Positions 36,004 through 47,883 are shown, counted from the first letter of the stretch. The stretch: 64,000 bases of DNA from Hypericum androsaemum (GCA_963995505.1 OZ023192.1:15235001-15299000), one strand, 5' to 3'. Made by a program: numbers and translations. Notes: generated by a model from the sequence alone, not told the origin.

Positions 36004-37287
36004 TATATGGAGATTCTAAAGTAGGAGTGTAATTTAATCATCTTAACGAAACAAGAGAGAGAAATTTTTGTAAAAAAACAGAAAAAATATGTAGAGCTAT
36101 AGGTAAATTTTAGTATTAGCTTTTCTGAATGCTAATTCGAGAAGTAATTTTGTGGTGGCCATGATTAAGTATCAAGAATTGGAAAAAAATGAAAAAGACA
36201 AAAGTTATTATATTATTGAAATACTAACGGTCAAATATACTAAGCCACAGTTAGACTGTCCAGAATAAAATTTTATTTTAGAATTAAATTCTTGGAGAAG
36301 TATTTAACAGCTCGTTACCAAATTCGATACCCGGTTTAAACTAAAACAACGATTTTCGTATATCATAACTGGTAGCTATGAAACGGTATCTACCGGTAAG
36401 CTGCAAAATCCAGGCAAATGTCTGGATAAGATCCCCCACCGGAGGTAGATGCAATCACTTTAATCAATGGTCCTTTTTTTTTGTTTTCCCCCTTTTTCCT
36501 TTTCTGTGGAACTCGTGAACTATCTAATTCAGGTAGCTGAACTTGGGAAAAGATTTATTAAAGCTTTCTTCAGAGAGAGAGGAACAACTCGTCGTCCCTT
36601 TCAACGACAAGTAACTTTCGCTAAATAAAAGTTATCGTCCAACATTTTGAATGACAAAAAATTATTCACTTAACCAAGTTTAAATAATCGATAACACAAT
36701 AATTTTAAATATTTTCTTAAAAAATTCTATCATTATTCGGTGAATATGAAAAGAAAAAAAAAATTCCCCCTTCACATGTTATAGGCGACCATGGGCCTCG
36801 CGGGGACCAGCGACGGTCGCTTGCGTCTAAACTGCAGTAGAGACCATGCCAACCCGAAAATCTCCGTCTCATCTCGCTTCAGGCCTTTTTAACCACAGAC
36901 ATCCCATTGTTCTCTAAAATATATTGGACCCTTTAACTTAAATTATAGATTTATTAGATCCGTTCGTCCAAATTTGAAAAAATAAGATTTTGAATATCGG
37001 ACAAAACTGTTTAATAAATATTTAATTCACTCAAAATTTTCACCGAATTGAACTATGAAATTCGGTTAATTACAGCTTGTGTTGGACAAGTGCCTCCGGC
37101 AACATATTAGTCTTTTTTCCCTTGGATTGATATCTTTCTTGAATTTTGATTACACTTTTATAATTTCAGTTTTTTTTTTCAGGTCCATTATTATCCATAG
37201 AACAAGAAGCATAATTTTACAGAGCAAAGTCTTGCAAGAACAAACACATCAAGCACAACGCAAGTTTAGCTTCTGAAAGTCAACAGC
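36004..37287. other. Gene-free spacer downstream of HSA32
   Basis: AT-rich, with no recognisable coding region. The last part near 37287 should be the HSA32 3' UTR. Confidence 0.45.
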
Positions 37288-39170
37288 TCAGGGCAGGAAA
37301 TAGGTGGAACCCAATGCAGAAACATTACTTTTTCCGATGTTTCGACCTCGGAGGCACTCTAGTCCCATAAGTTGAGTGTGATCCACAAAGAGATTTACCT
37401 AAAAAACAAATGGATATAAGACATGTTTATCGCGGTGTCACAAGTTTTGCTGCAGAACTTGGATGCATTGGACTGGAACCTTACCTTGGGGCCGTACCGT
37501 TTGATGAACCACTCCGAAGTTCGAGTATTTGATGCTTCGAACATGGTCTTCTCCAGACCGAGGCGGCCGATGATCCGGGCAATTATGTCCGCCCTCAAGG
37601 AATCAGCATCTTTGCAAAGATCATCGGCATCGATCATTATCATGTCTGCCCCTGCTTCTAAGCATCTCTCAGCCCTCCTAATCAAGAGATTTACATCTTC
37701 CACAAGTTCTGCAGCACAACTCAATCATTGGTTAACTTCAGGAATGAGTTTAATTGCTTGAGAAGGATCAAACATAAAGTTAAAGAACTCCAGCAGTCCA
37801 GTATGCTCACCAATTGATTCTTGTCAACGTAATCACAATAATAACGAAGAAGATGTGACAATCTCAAGAGTCTTACATATTTTGCAACTGATTAAGTTCG
37901 ATAAAAGTGGACTCAGGCAGAGTAAAAAGAAACATGTGCAACAGCTTTCTATGCCCGAACACCGAGATGCAAAATAACCAACAAAGACAACTGACATTGT
38001 TTGACGGCCAGCTTCGGTATAGAACATTCATCTAATCCATGGCACCAAAGTTGTTCATCATAGAGAAAATTGAAGATATTCTTTTAACATGTACGACATG
38101 CTAAAATGCCTTGGAACTCTTTTGGAAAGATCATTGTTGCACCGACGATGAACTTTACCAATTACAGAAAGCTCTGTTGTGCAAAGATGTTGTACAAACC
38201 ACCAAGCCAACCTCGTCTAAAGCAACTAGGATGCCAAAATGTAACCAACTTTAGACCTTACCAGTGGTCCGAGGAGCTGCTGGCACATAAGCTCCAAAAG
38301 CTCTATCACCACCAACAGGAATATCCGATTTGTTAAATTTCATAGTAAACTGAGGCTTAGCTTTCAGACCACCACTCTTAATTAAGCGCACGTATCTGAG
38401 GAGCGTTTCTTCAGGAACTCCAAGCGACCCGACATTCAGTTCAATTGTGTCAAACCCCAAACTCTTACACTCCTGCAAAGCACACACATCAAACAATCCT
38501 TAGCCAGGATCAAGTTCCAAATCTTCCAGCACAGAAGCAACTCCTATGTCCCTCACCTCCACATACTCTTTGAAAGCAGACGGACCTCGCCGAAGCAGAT
38601 GCTCAGCCCAATCACCAGTGCTGACGTAGACATCGTGCCGGTGAGCCATGTCAATGACTTCTTTGACAAATGACTTTGGCATCAAGCTGTTGGAGCCTCC
38701 AGAGAACTTCAGCCCATCAACAAATTGCCCCATGGACTCGAACACATCCTGCCCCAACACAATCACCATAAGCACAACTTCCACTACCATGAAATGACTA
38801 AACGCTATGATCACTCCTAATTCTACCAATTTGGGACTTTTCACATGATCAATCCTCTACCAATTTCACCAAGTACCCACTTCCAATTCATGAATTTCCT
38901 AACTTGGGTTTCCTCCAATTTCCTCTAATTCTCCTAAAAATAAAAACTTTACCTTCCACTAAACAACACAGGAAAGGAAAGAAATAGCCCAAAGAAAAAT
39001 TAAAAAAGCACGCGAATTTAAAACCAAAGGGTTCACGACATTACTTGAAGGAGATTCTGGCTCAGGAGAGAGTACTGGGGGCCCCTCATCTCGGTGACGC
39101 CACTCCGGCGAGGCTTCTCCGTCCGGTCGTCCTCCTCCTCGAAGCTCTTCCACCGGTAGTACACCGACAT
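37288..39170 (-). CDS. HSA32: HSA32-like protein (phosphosulfolactate synthase-related)
   Basis: HEAT-STRESS-ASSOCIATED 32 is a TIM-barrel protein related to archaeal/bacterial phosphosulfolactate synthase (ComA). In Arabidopsis it is needed to keep acquired thermotolerance. Five exons: 39170-39045, 38748-38557, 38472-38262, 37708-37485, 37398-37288, sum 864 nt, 287 aa; the Arabidopsis protein is about 286. Recognisable blocks are MSVYYRWKSFEEED at the start, DGLKFSGGSNSLMP, GDWAEHLLRRGPSAFKEYVE, GFDTIELNVGSL, KPQFTMKFNKSDIP, EAGADMIMIDADD, EASNTRTSEWFI, and a final FVDHTQLMGLECLRG. Frame is continuous across every junction. It sits alone between transposon-rich spacers. Confidence 0.95.
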
Positions 39171-39289
39171 CTTCCCGAACTTCTGTTATTTCCTTGTCTG
39201 AAGTAGGATGAGGCGACGCTAGGATCATCTTCGTGTCTGTTTTTATTAGTTGGTGGATTTAGACGATGGACGTAGAAGCCTTGAGGTTC

Positions 39290-39302
39290 TTCTAGAAATT
39301 CC
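39290..39302. promoter_or_regulatory. Possible heat-shock element upstream of HSA32
   Basis: TTCTAGAAATTCC, two perfect alternating units (TTC, GAA) and a third that is off by one base, lies 120-132 bp upstream of the start codon. HSA32 is heat-induced in Arabidopsis, so the site is plausible. Confidence 0.35.
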
Positions 39303-39424
39303 TCCATTCCTCTGTTTCGTTTCCACTTGGAAGCTGAGATCTGTCCACTTTCTGACACGTGTCTTGCCGTCATTGACCTACTTGGTATAACATTGACCTG
39401 TCTGGTTAAAATTGTATTATCCAC

Positions 39425-40726
39425 TAAAAAATACCGCCAATGTGTACCATACAGTAGTCTTGATTCTATTTTATTTTTTTACAACTAATCATAAATTGAA
39501 AAGATGCTAAAATTTTAATTATTGAATTTGTATATTAAATCATATTTGTAAATTTTTTCGTTTTTATGAGGTCATTACTATAACTCTTTAGATCACCTCA
39601 CTTGAGGAGGTGACTCATCAAGATTTTTTTATAAGTAAAATTTTATTATACTTTATTATTATAATAAAATATTTACATTCTACTTAGTAAAAAAATTTCC
39701 TTCGATAAAATTGTTACTGCCAATTTTTTCAAAATTTAACTGTGAAAATCCAGTGGGAAAAAGGGACGTTCACTCATTAAGATTAAGGCTCCATTTATTT
39801 TGTCGGGAATTCTCTTACCCAAATTTACTTATTAAATGATTTAATAATTATGAAGATATTTTGGATGGTCATACAAACTTAGACAGAAATGGGGATGCAT
39901 AAGGCGGCTTCCAATTGGTACTATTTTTTTTTTGTTATTAGGACTAAAGTGGTTAAATCTTTCAAAGTATAACAGTATGAAGGCAATATAATTGGAAAAT
40001 CGGCTGCTACAAAGTGACATTAACCAGATATAACGCCCAAAAAATGTCATACATCATGTTCTAAAGCAATTAAATCAGAACACATAAATTTAGTCTACTA
40101 ATTTTATTTCAGCTCTCTTTTAATTTGAATCTGCCTAAAGACAGATACACCAGCTACCCAATCCCCCTGTACCCTATCTGGGGAATCATGTAACATGATA
40201 AGAATAATCTTCACCTAGAAGCCCTCTACTAGACAGCCTGCAACAGTAAAGAGTATGTTATAGCTCAAACATGACTCAACTCTGGATTAGTTCGTTCGGA
40301 GATTATTCCAAAGATTAATCCAAAGCCTACATCGTACGTGAAGAAAGCCAACATGCATGCAAGGGCACAGATCAGTTGCGTCTCGACCACACCAAGGACT
40401 AAGGAGGGGATTCTCTGCCTTTCTTGTCTGCCATGAAACGAATCAGAATTTTCAAGACTGGAAAGCCGAAGCAACAAGAGAGAGGGAGGGAGAAGAATAA
40501 AGGGAAAAATAAATATATATCAAGCTTTTAAACAAGACCCAACTCACAACTACTGTCTCCCATCATCATCATCACCTCTGTAACAACTTTAAGTTATTCT
40601 TCTTTCCATCCTGGTACCCATAAATTTCTCTGCCATTGAAGCAATAGAGAAGCAAGTTGCTCGTAAATCGCAGAGAATAGCTCCATCCATCTCTTCCTTG
40701 CTTGGGCCTTTTGGGAGGTTGGAACA
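39425..40726. other. Intergenic region between divergent HSA32 and DUF1218 genes
   Basis: No strong gene. A 70-codon minus-strand frame at 40265-40477 contains a hydrophobic segment (QLICALACMLAFFTYDVGFG), but no ortholog comes to mind and no splice partners were found. The last 200 bp, with a CATCATCATCATCACC stretch and a possible TATA-like AATAAATATATAT at about 40508, are likely promoter and 5' UTR of the DUF1218 gene. Confidence 0.45.
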
Positions 40727-41571
40727 ATGGCGCCCAAGAACATGGGCGTTTTGGTTTGCCTCCTCATAATGATCTTGGACGTTGTAGCCGGGATCCTAGG
40801 GATTGAAGCAGAGATGGCTCAGAACAAGGTAAAATAGCAACATCTCTTCTTCGTATTAAGTTGTTGATCATATATATATATATATATAATTAAGGAAAGG
40901 TCGTTTCAGTAATATTTTTGTCATTCGTAAAACGTCAAAAAGAACTCGAGTTCTGTATCACTTGAATTCGTAACGTGTTGTTACGTGGGACTGATGATGG
41001 CAGGCGAAGAATCTCAAGGTGTGGATATTCGAATGCAGAGAGCCCAACTTCCAAGCCTACAAGCTGGGGCTGGCGGCGGCGGTGCTTCTAGCCCTCGCCC
41101 ATCTCATCGGAAACTTGTTCGGAGGGTGCATTTGCATTTGGTCCAAGCAAGATTACAAAAAGGCCACCGCCAACAGGCAATTAGCCGTCGTTTCTCTTCT
41201 CTTCTCCTGGTAAACCCCTTACTCTCTTGCCTTCCTATCTCACATCCACACGGATTTCATCTACGCCTTGTGCCATTAAGAAAAATTCCCGACTGACTTC
41301 CCGTGTGGCAAATTAATTCAGGATAGTACTAGCAGTTGGGTTCTCGCTGTTGCTTATAGGGACACTGGCGAACTCAAGGTCGAGGAAAACATGTGGGATA
41401 TCCCACCAGAGAGTGTACTCAGTAGGAGGAATCCTCTGCTTCATCCACGGCCTCTTCATCGTCGCTTACTACGTCTCCGCCACCGCCACGGCCACCGAAG
41501 AAAAACACGACGGCCACCACCACCACCACCATGGTCACGGCCACACCCACGCTCCCCACGCCCCCGCCTAA
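40727..41571 (+). CDS. DUF1218 (MWL-like) four-helix membrane protein
   Basis: Three exons: 40727-40828, 41004-41209, 41322-41571, sum 558 nt, 185 aa, frame intact. Four hydrophobic segments: about residues 5-25 (VLVCLLIMILDVVAGILG, possibly a signal anchor), 53-78, 90-117 and 136-157. Conserved cysteines occur in WIFECREP, GGCICIW, RKTCGIS and GGILCFIHG, the pattern of the plant DUF1218 family, some members of which (MODIFYING WALL LIGNIN) influence lignin. The C-terminal about 22 residues are His-rich (a run of six His plus HGHTH and HAPHA), which could bind metal. The function of this member is unknown. It converges on the H2A gene, with about 200 bp between stop codons. Confidence 0.9.
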
Positions 41572-41775
41572 CAAAAATCATTTATTTGTTTCGTTTGTTC
41601 TTTTGAAATCCCAATTTTACAATTTGTTGTTTAGTTACGTTTTCGATTACATCAGAATAACAATATACCGACTTATTCAAATCCGAACTTTCTCATTAAT
41701 CTAAAACTGAAATGGACAAAAACAATTACAGAATTGCAATCCTACGCTACGAGCCTAGAAAGTTCTAAACTATAA

Positions 41776-42263
41776 TTAATCATCGGCGGAGGAGATCTTG
41801 CCGGACTTCTTAGGCAGGAGGCTGTTGTGGATGTTAGGCAAAACGCCGCCGTTCGAGATGGTAACCGCCCCGAGCAAACGGCTCAGCTCCTCGTCGTTTC
41901 GGACCGCCAGCTGGATGTGACGTGGCACCACCCTCGTCTTCTTGTTGTCCCTCGCCGCGTTCCCCGCCAACTCCAAAACCTTCACAAAAAGAGAAGAAAC
42001 AATTTAAATTAAATTAAATTAACGATATAACCGCCACCGGAAAAGTCAACATTATAACACAATGTATGTACCTCGGCGGCAAGGTACTCAAGGACGGCGG
42101 CGAGGTAGACGGGGACGCCGGCGCCGACACGGTCGGCGTACTTTCCGGCCTTGAGAAAGCGGGCGATGCGGCCGACCGGGAACTGGAGGCCAGCCTTGCT
42201 GCTCCGGGAGGTTGATGCCTTCTTCGCCGCCGCCGACCCAAGCGATTTCCCTCTCCCTGCCAT
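41776..42263 (-). CDS. Histone H2A, replication-type
   Basis: Core histone of the nucleosome. Two exons: 42263-42072 (64 codons) and 41979-41776 (67 codons plus stop), 131 aa. The N tail [17 protein letters not shown] is followed by the histone fold ([20 protein letters not shown]), an [18 protein letters not shown] helix and [14 protein letters not shown]. There is no SQEF tail (H2A.X) and no SPKK repeats (H2A.W), so it reads as canonical H2A. Two points differ from the usual sequence: GAGVPVYLA where plants normally have GAGAPVYLA, and a short C-terminal tail ending KISSADD. The intron sits after LEYLAAE. Upstream OCT and hexamer motifs support S-phase expression. Confidence 0.95.
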
Positions 42264-42360
42264 TTTCTATTTTTTTTCCTTTTCTTTTGTGTTTTACTTT
42301 TTCTACGGAGAATGAGTAATAACGGTTTTCCTTGAAGTGGTTTGTAAATTCCGTTGGGTT

Positions 42361-42376
42361 TTTTATATATATATGA
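42361..42376 (-). promoter_or_regulatory. TATA region of histone H2A
   Basis: TCATATATATATAAAA on the minus strand, about 100-115 bp upstream of the H2A start codon. Confidence 0.6.
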
Positions 42377-42427
42377 GCGGGAGGTAGGTGATGGTGGGTT
42401 GGCTCGTGAGCCAATAGGAATGAAGGA

Positions 42428-42435
42428 CGCGGATC
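42428..42435. promoter_or_regulatory. Plant histone octamer (OCT) motif
   Basis: CGCGGATC exactly, about 165 bp upstream of the H2A start codon. This octamer is characteristic of plant replication-dependent histone promoters. Confidence 0.75.
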
Positions 42436-42470
42436 GAGGTCTTGGACCGTTGGATTTAGGGGATGGGAAG

Positions 42471-42476
42471 TGACGT
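42471..42476. promoter_or_regulatory. Histone hexamer motif
   Basis: TGACGT (ACGTCA on the coding strand), 35 bp upstream of the octamer relative to transcription. The pair is the usual arrangement in plant histone promoters. Confidence 0.6.
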
Positions 42477-42704
42477 GGACGGATTGATGGGATTTGTTTA
42501 AGGGTGGGCCCGGAAGATTTGGTTTTGGAGCAAGGCGGGAAATTCGGACAAAAGGGATAACATTGTGTTTCAAATCAACTTGTTAGAATAATTTGATTCG
42601 GTCTCAAGATATACATACAGCACGTGATTTCAAAGAAGAAACCGGGTCTGAAATATGCATAATCAACGCGGGCCGGCCCAACAAATAGAGGATGGAAAAT
42701 ACAA

Positions 42705-43932
42705 GGAAAAATTACTCTCAAGTCCTTCGGGTTTATTTAAATATACTCAAAAGTTCCTCATGTTTGTAAAATACACGCCAACGTCTCTTGTCTTTGATTT
42801 TATTATACTTTCGGGTCCCTGACACACGTTAGCAGCTCTTTTTTTTTCATTTTTGTCAATAAAATGACCAAAATACCCTTATAACAAAAATAAAAAATTG
42901 CTGACATCATCAAGTCCAAATCCAAAAATCCCAGGGATCAATTTGTAATTATACCCAAAAATCCCAAATCAAGATGAACATTAATCTCCAGGTTCGACGA
43001 TATTGAGCTCAAGGAATCCCTAACGGTTGACGACGGCAAGCTCGTCACCGCTACCAATCTCCATCACTCTCCCCCCCCCCCCCCTCTTGCTCAATCGAGA
43101 ACGTTTTAATCTCCAGGACCTTCTTCAAGAGCTCATCCTCCCCTCCGACGGACCCAGACCAGACGACCGGTAGCCCGACGAGGAGGGCGAAGGAGGCTCT
43201 GGCGACGAACAGGCGGGACGAGAACTCGACGAAGGTGCACTCTGATGGCCATGAGAAGGGGAACGAGGTGGAGAGGTTCTGGTACTCGTCGACGACATGC
43301 TTTCTTCCTTGACGGAGGTTCAAGTACTCGTCGCCATTCTCTGAGGCTTTCTTCCTTGCCAACGACATCAACAACAGGCTTTTCCTCGATGATGCGCGGC
43401 CTCGTCTCCAGCTGTCGGCGGCTTCTGGCCCCGTCGCGTGTCCCGACTTTTGGCCTACTTGCTAGTCCCGATGGTCACCGAGAACCCCTCCAAGCCCATT
43501 CTACCTCAATTCCCCCGGCGGCGCCATCACCCCTAGCCCCTTCGACCTCCCCTCAGATTCGGACTGAATTAGGGTTTATCTTGTGACAGAATTCGCTCTC
43601 GGGTTCAATTTGTGGATGGATTCGTTAGGGAATCGGGGATCAAAAATTGATTCTGTGTCTTGCTCAATCGAATCAAATTGTTCTTCAGATTCTAACTAAT
43701 GTCTTCTGTTGTTGATAATGTTTAGATTGGAGGTAGAAGAAGATGTCAGCATTTTTTTTGTTTTTGTTCAAGGGGTATTTTTGTCTTTTCAATGATGAAA
43801 AAAGAAAAAAATTTATTGAGGGACCGAAAGTATAATAAAATCAAACATGAGGAACATCGGCGTATATTTTGCAAATAGGGGGACTTTTAAGTATATTTAA
43901 GCAAATTCGAGAGACTTGAGAGTAATTTTTCC
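42705..43932. mobile_element. Pack-MULE carrying mitochondrial ClpP fragments
   Basis: The 1228-bp element is flanked by perfect 9-bp duplications AAAATACAA (42696-42704 and 43933-43941). Terminal inverted repeats of about 115 bp start GGAAAAATTACTCTCAAG; the right arm ends CTTGAGAGTAATTTTTCC. The duplicated spacer at 63243-63600 lacks it and reads GGAAAATATAGCTGC at the site, giving an empty-site proof. The interior is GC-rich, unlike the TIRs, with a ClpP-like piece at 43389-43560 and an unidentified GC-rich piece at about 42985-43370. That second piece has a minus-strand frame containing FVARASFALLVGLPVVWSGS and is probably also captured. Confidence 0.88.
43389..43560 (+). pseudogene. Captured ClpP2 (mitochondrial Clp protease) fragments
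   Basis: A frame from 43389 starts MMRGLVSSCRRLL, like the start of plant mitochondrial ClpP2. In the next frame, about 43451 onwards reads LLVPMVTENPSKPI and then, after another frame change, YLNSPGGAIT. LVPMV is the end of the ClpP presequence region and ENPSKPI..YLNSPGG is the conserved strand before the catalytic Ser region. The stretch between those two blocks in ClpP is absent. So two non-adjacent coding pieces lie fused with frameshifts inside a MULE. It cannot make a protease. Confidence 0.72.
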
Positions 43933-43941
43933 AAAATACAA

Positions 43942-44568
43942 TGTAGAACCAAGTGTAGCTGCCTCACGTTGGCATAGGAAGGGGTCAAAGTCAAATACTT
44001 GGTTAGTTACACGAGATTTACTCATTAATGAAGGAGATGATTTTATACGCTAGATTAGAAAACAAGACTTCGCATAATTCGGATATCTTTGATTTTGTTC
44101 AATTTTGCATATTTTGGAAACTACGAGGATTTTATGAAACTTTTATGGTAGCTCACACATATATCAAGAACCAAAATTAGGAGCAAGACACACAGTAACA
44201 GAAAACATAAATAGTTTGGTCCAAAGATATATACTTAAGCCCAATATTGTTCCTAATGGCTAATGCATAGATAAACATAAGAACTTTTCACTTTTATCCT
44301 CCTATTTATACAGAGACCGGCTCTATAGCTGATAAAATTTGCTATTAAATATGAGTTTGAATATGGTTAGAATTTTAGACAAATTAAACAACTAGTTTTT
44401 TTTCCTCATCAAACACAAGCCCTAATTGGTCTATACCTCCGATTCAATAGCAAACAAACTCCCACACAGTTTCAGGATCTACCAGAAACCCTAACCCCAC
44501 TAATAAACTCCAAACAGAAGGAACGTCATATACAAAGGAAGACCCTTCGCTAATAGCAACTCGTCTAC
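43942..44568. repeat. Spacer unit of the F-box duplication, copy 1
   Basis: This spacer (for example GGAAGGGGTCAAAGTCAAAT) recurs at 63556-64000 and, more diverged, at about 46640-47190. It precedes the F-box gene here and the F-box pseudogene in the diverged copy. Confidence 0.8.
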
Positions 44569-46306
44569 ATGGGTTCCTTGTACCCTTGTCCATCAAAGGC
44601 TCGAGCTCGAGATGTGTTCAATGAAGTCCCTGAGCATCTAGTCCCCGAGATCCTGAGCTGGCTACCCGCCAAGTCCCTGGCGAGGTGTAAGTGCGTATGC
44701 AAGGAGTGGCTTGCCCTAATCCAAGACCACTACTTCCTCATGACCATGCACCTCGCTAGGTCCACCCCGGAACCGATTACCTTGCAATACACTGAAACGT
44801 TGGACCCTTCATCCACAGAATCGGTAAGTAGAGTCTAATTCATCATGTTGCGTTCGGAATTGTTTTATTAATTGGGTTCGGATACAAAGGTTTAGCTTTC
44901 TGTTGCCCCAATTTTGTTGGATCGAAGCCACAGAAGGTGGAAACGCTGGATATATTCTCCGGACTGTTGCTCGAGCAGGTGGACCCTTCCAAGAAGCTCC
45001 GGCTAAGGAACCCAATAACCGGTAAGATCCTCGACTTGTCCGACCCACCCGGCTGCCATTATGTCAAGTTCCACCTGGCCAACGGTTGTCTGTACAGAAG
45101 CCCTTTGGTTTGCTCCGGCTTCCATGCTCCCTCTCGCCAACACAAGCTCGTCTGCTTTTACCACAAGGAACCCAACTTAACCAAGGAGCAATGCGCGGTT
45201 CTCACTGTCGGGAAGGACGGGGATTGGAGAGAGATCCCATTGTCGGACTCCTCTAAACGTTGCAGCAACATGCTTTCCAGGTACATTTTCAAGTGCACGA
45301 GTGTTGGCATCATTTCCAAGTTCGAAATAGGGTCTATTTTTAGAAGTTAAATTTTATTTATAACTATAATAGATACTCTCGCAGTCGTCAGCTTCGTTAA
45401 ACCATGATACGGCAAAATCCAATTAAAAAAAGTTGCACCAAGAAAAAAGAGTACACCACGAGGATAAAAAAAATTTCCGACCCTAAAATACAAAAAAGTT
45501 AAAATCCTACAGTAGGATCGAAATTGGGTCTTAATTGGTGTCCGAATTCATTTAGGACTATAGTAGGATTTTATTTTTCCTACAAATAACGTTGGTATTC
45601 TGTAATCGTGCATTGCTGGATTAACAAATCGAGTGTTTTTTGTTTTCTCTCTTCTCCATAATTACATTTTACTTTCCAACGATGAGCTTGCTTTGTAAAC
45701 CTATCATGCAGTTTATACGTTTTCTAGTTTTAGACAAATTGTGTTTTCAGGAAGAACTTGATCCAGACTCCGTCTCCAGCGGCCGTCCATTTCATGAGCT
45801 GCGACAAAGAACGAGACTTCACGCACCACATCCACTCCTTCGATTTCGAGAGCGAAATGTTCCACGTCAATAGCATCGACATCGCACCAAACGACTTCTT
45901 TGCCGACCCTAGCAATGTTCATCCCTGTTGTTGGGACGACAGGTTTGGTTTATACGAGATTGTAGGCGACGCAGCTCGGATTATGGTCTTGGAGGACTAC
46001 AAGAGGGGAAACTGGAGGAAGGAAGAGGAGGTGCACTTGAAATTCTTGAAGGAGGACAAAGAATGGGGAAAATGCCCGGCTTTTATCCTTGGTTGGCCTC
46101 ACAAGATGTTGTTTGGGAAGGGGGGAAAGCCGTTTATGTATAATCCGGTGGCGGGTACCATCGTTGAACTACCGGAGGAGTGGCTAACCGAGGACAGTGA
46201 GTATTGGCCGGGCGTCTCACCTAGCTTGGTGGAGTTCAATGGCATGCGAGAAGCTTCCCTTCATGAGGTGTACCAACAATTCTCATCCAAAAGAACTTTT
46301 GAATAG
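44569..46306 (+). CDS. F-box protein with C-terminal F-box-associated region
   Basis: Probable substrate-binding subunit of an SCF ubiquitin ligase. Three exons: 44569-44823, 44934-45280, 45751-46306, sum 1158 nt, 385 aa, frame intact. The F-box lies at about residues 18-60 (VPEHLVPEILSWLPAKSLAR, then CKCVCKEWLALIQDH.F). The C-terminal part contains HSFDFESEMFHVNSID and MYNPVAGTIVELPEEW, which recall the F-box-associated domains of large plant F-box families. The start codon is the first ATG in frame before the F-box. A broken paralogue follows at 47200-62100. Substrate unknown. Confidence 0.88.
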
Positions 46307-47199
46307 AATGGTTAGGTTGCCATATGAATTAGCAAGTGAGCACAAAGTTTTTTTTTTCTCCGCCTTTAAGAATGTGTTACTTTTAATTACCCGGATATAA
46401 GACGATTGCCATAAAATTTGATATGACCACAATAAAAGTTATATAGTAAGGACAAATATCATCCGGATTTTAATGAGGATGTGACTGCAACATTATTTTT
46501 TTCAGCACGAGAGAGTTCAACATTGTAATTACAAATATATATGATTTCTAACTATTAAGATTCAGCATTTCCTGAATTTATGATGTGATCACCAGCATAA
46601 AAGGCTGTTGCTTTAATTTGATCTGTTTGTTGGTAAGTGGTGGCATTTTGCATATCCTGGGTTAGTTACTAAAGATATGTCAGTAATGAGGGAGATTGTA
46701 TATGCTATATTAGAAAATCAAACTTCTCAGAATTCTGATTTCTTTGAGTTTTTAAAATTTTACATATTCATTATACTATCAGGATTTTCGGTATTTCATT
46801 TTTCATAGCTTCTTTAGTTTATAATTTTTTTAAGGGAAATACAATTTTATGAATCTTTATGGCAGCTCCAGTAGATATCAAGAACCAAAATTAGGAGCAA
46901 GTCAACGGATAGACAGGATTTACGAAATAAAGTCATACGGCCTAATTATTTTGAACTTGTCAAATGCTATTTGTCCGCATCATTCTATATGAACTGATAA
47001 AAATTTATCATCTTAGGTGTTAATTAGATTTTTTTTTCCATCAAACACAAGCTCTAATAGGTCTATATCTACTCTCAAGATTAAAAAACTCGCACAGTTT
47101 CCTGGTCAACCAGAAAACCTAACGCCACTAATAAACTCCAACAAGAGAAGGAACATCATATATTACAGGAAGACCCTGCGCTAATAGCAACTCGCCAAT
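46307..47199. repeat. Spacer with diverged copy of the F-box upstream unit
   Basis: 3' flank of the F-box gene, then from about 46640 a diverged copy of the upstream spacer (TTAGTTACTAAAGATATGTC, CTATATTAGAAAATC and later CATCAAACACAAGC). No gene is seen apart from the start of the pseudogene. Confidence 0.65.
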
Positions 47200-47883
47200 A
47201 TGGCTTCCTCATCCCGTTGTTGATCAATGACCGGAACTCGAAATCCCAAACTCTCGAGCAGCTAATCCCAGAGATTCTGAGCTGGCTACCCGCCAAGTCC
47301 CTGGCGAGGTGCAAGTGCCTATGCAAGGGGTGGCTTGCCCTAATCCAAGACCACCACTTCCTCGTGACCATGCACCTCGCTCGGTCCACCCCGGAACTGA
47401 TTCCCTTGAAATACACGGAAACGTCGGACCCTTCGTCCTCGGTAAGTAGTCTAATTCATCATGTTGTGTTCAATTTTTTTTTTGGGGGAAGGTATATAAA
47501 CTTTATTTATTTACACCAAAATTACAAGAGCTCACAAGTCGTGAACGATGCACAAATGTTTGTTATAAAATGAGAATGAGAACTTCTTATTCTTATCAAC
47601 AGATTTACTACAGCTATTTATACAAGAAGATTATCAACCTAATCAAGCTATCTAATAAATATTCTTAGGGAATTTCAAAGGCTGCAACGGCTAGTTGACA
47701 GCCAATCTACAATAACTATTACAACTGCTAACTACACAGATTACAATCTGTAATTAGAGTGTGGAGTTTCTGAGGTATGATCATAACAGATGTAAGGCAC
47801 CAAATTGGGGGAATCTAGAAGTTGCAGATTATGCAGTAGTTATGCTACAGATTATGCAGCAAACCAGAGAAATCTGTTGCAGA

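Noticed and set aside
40265..40477. 70-codon minus-strand frame with a hydrophobic stretch
   Set aside because: No family recognised, no splice partner found, and it lies in promoter-proximal DNA; reported only as part of the intergenic entry.
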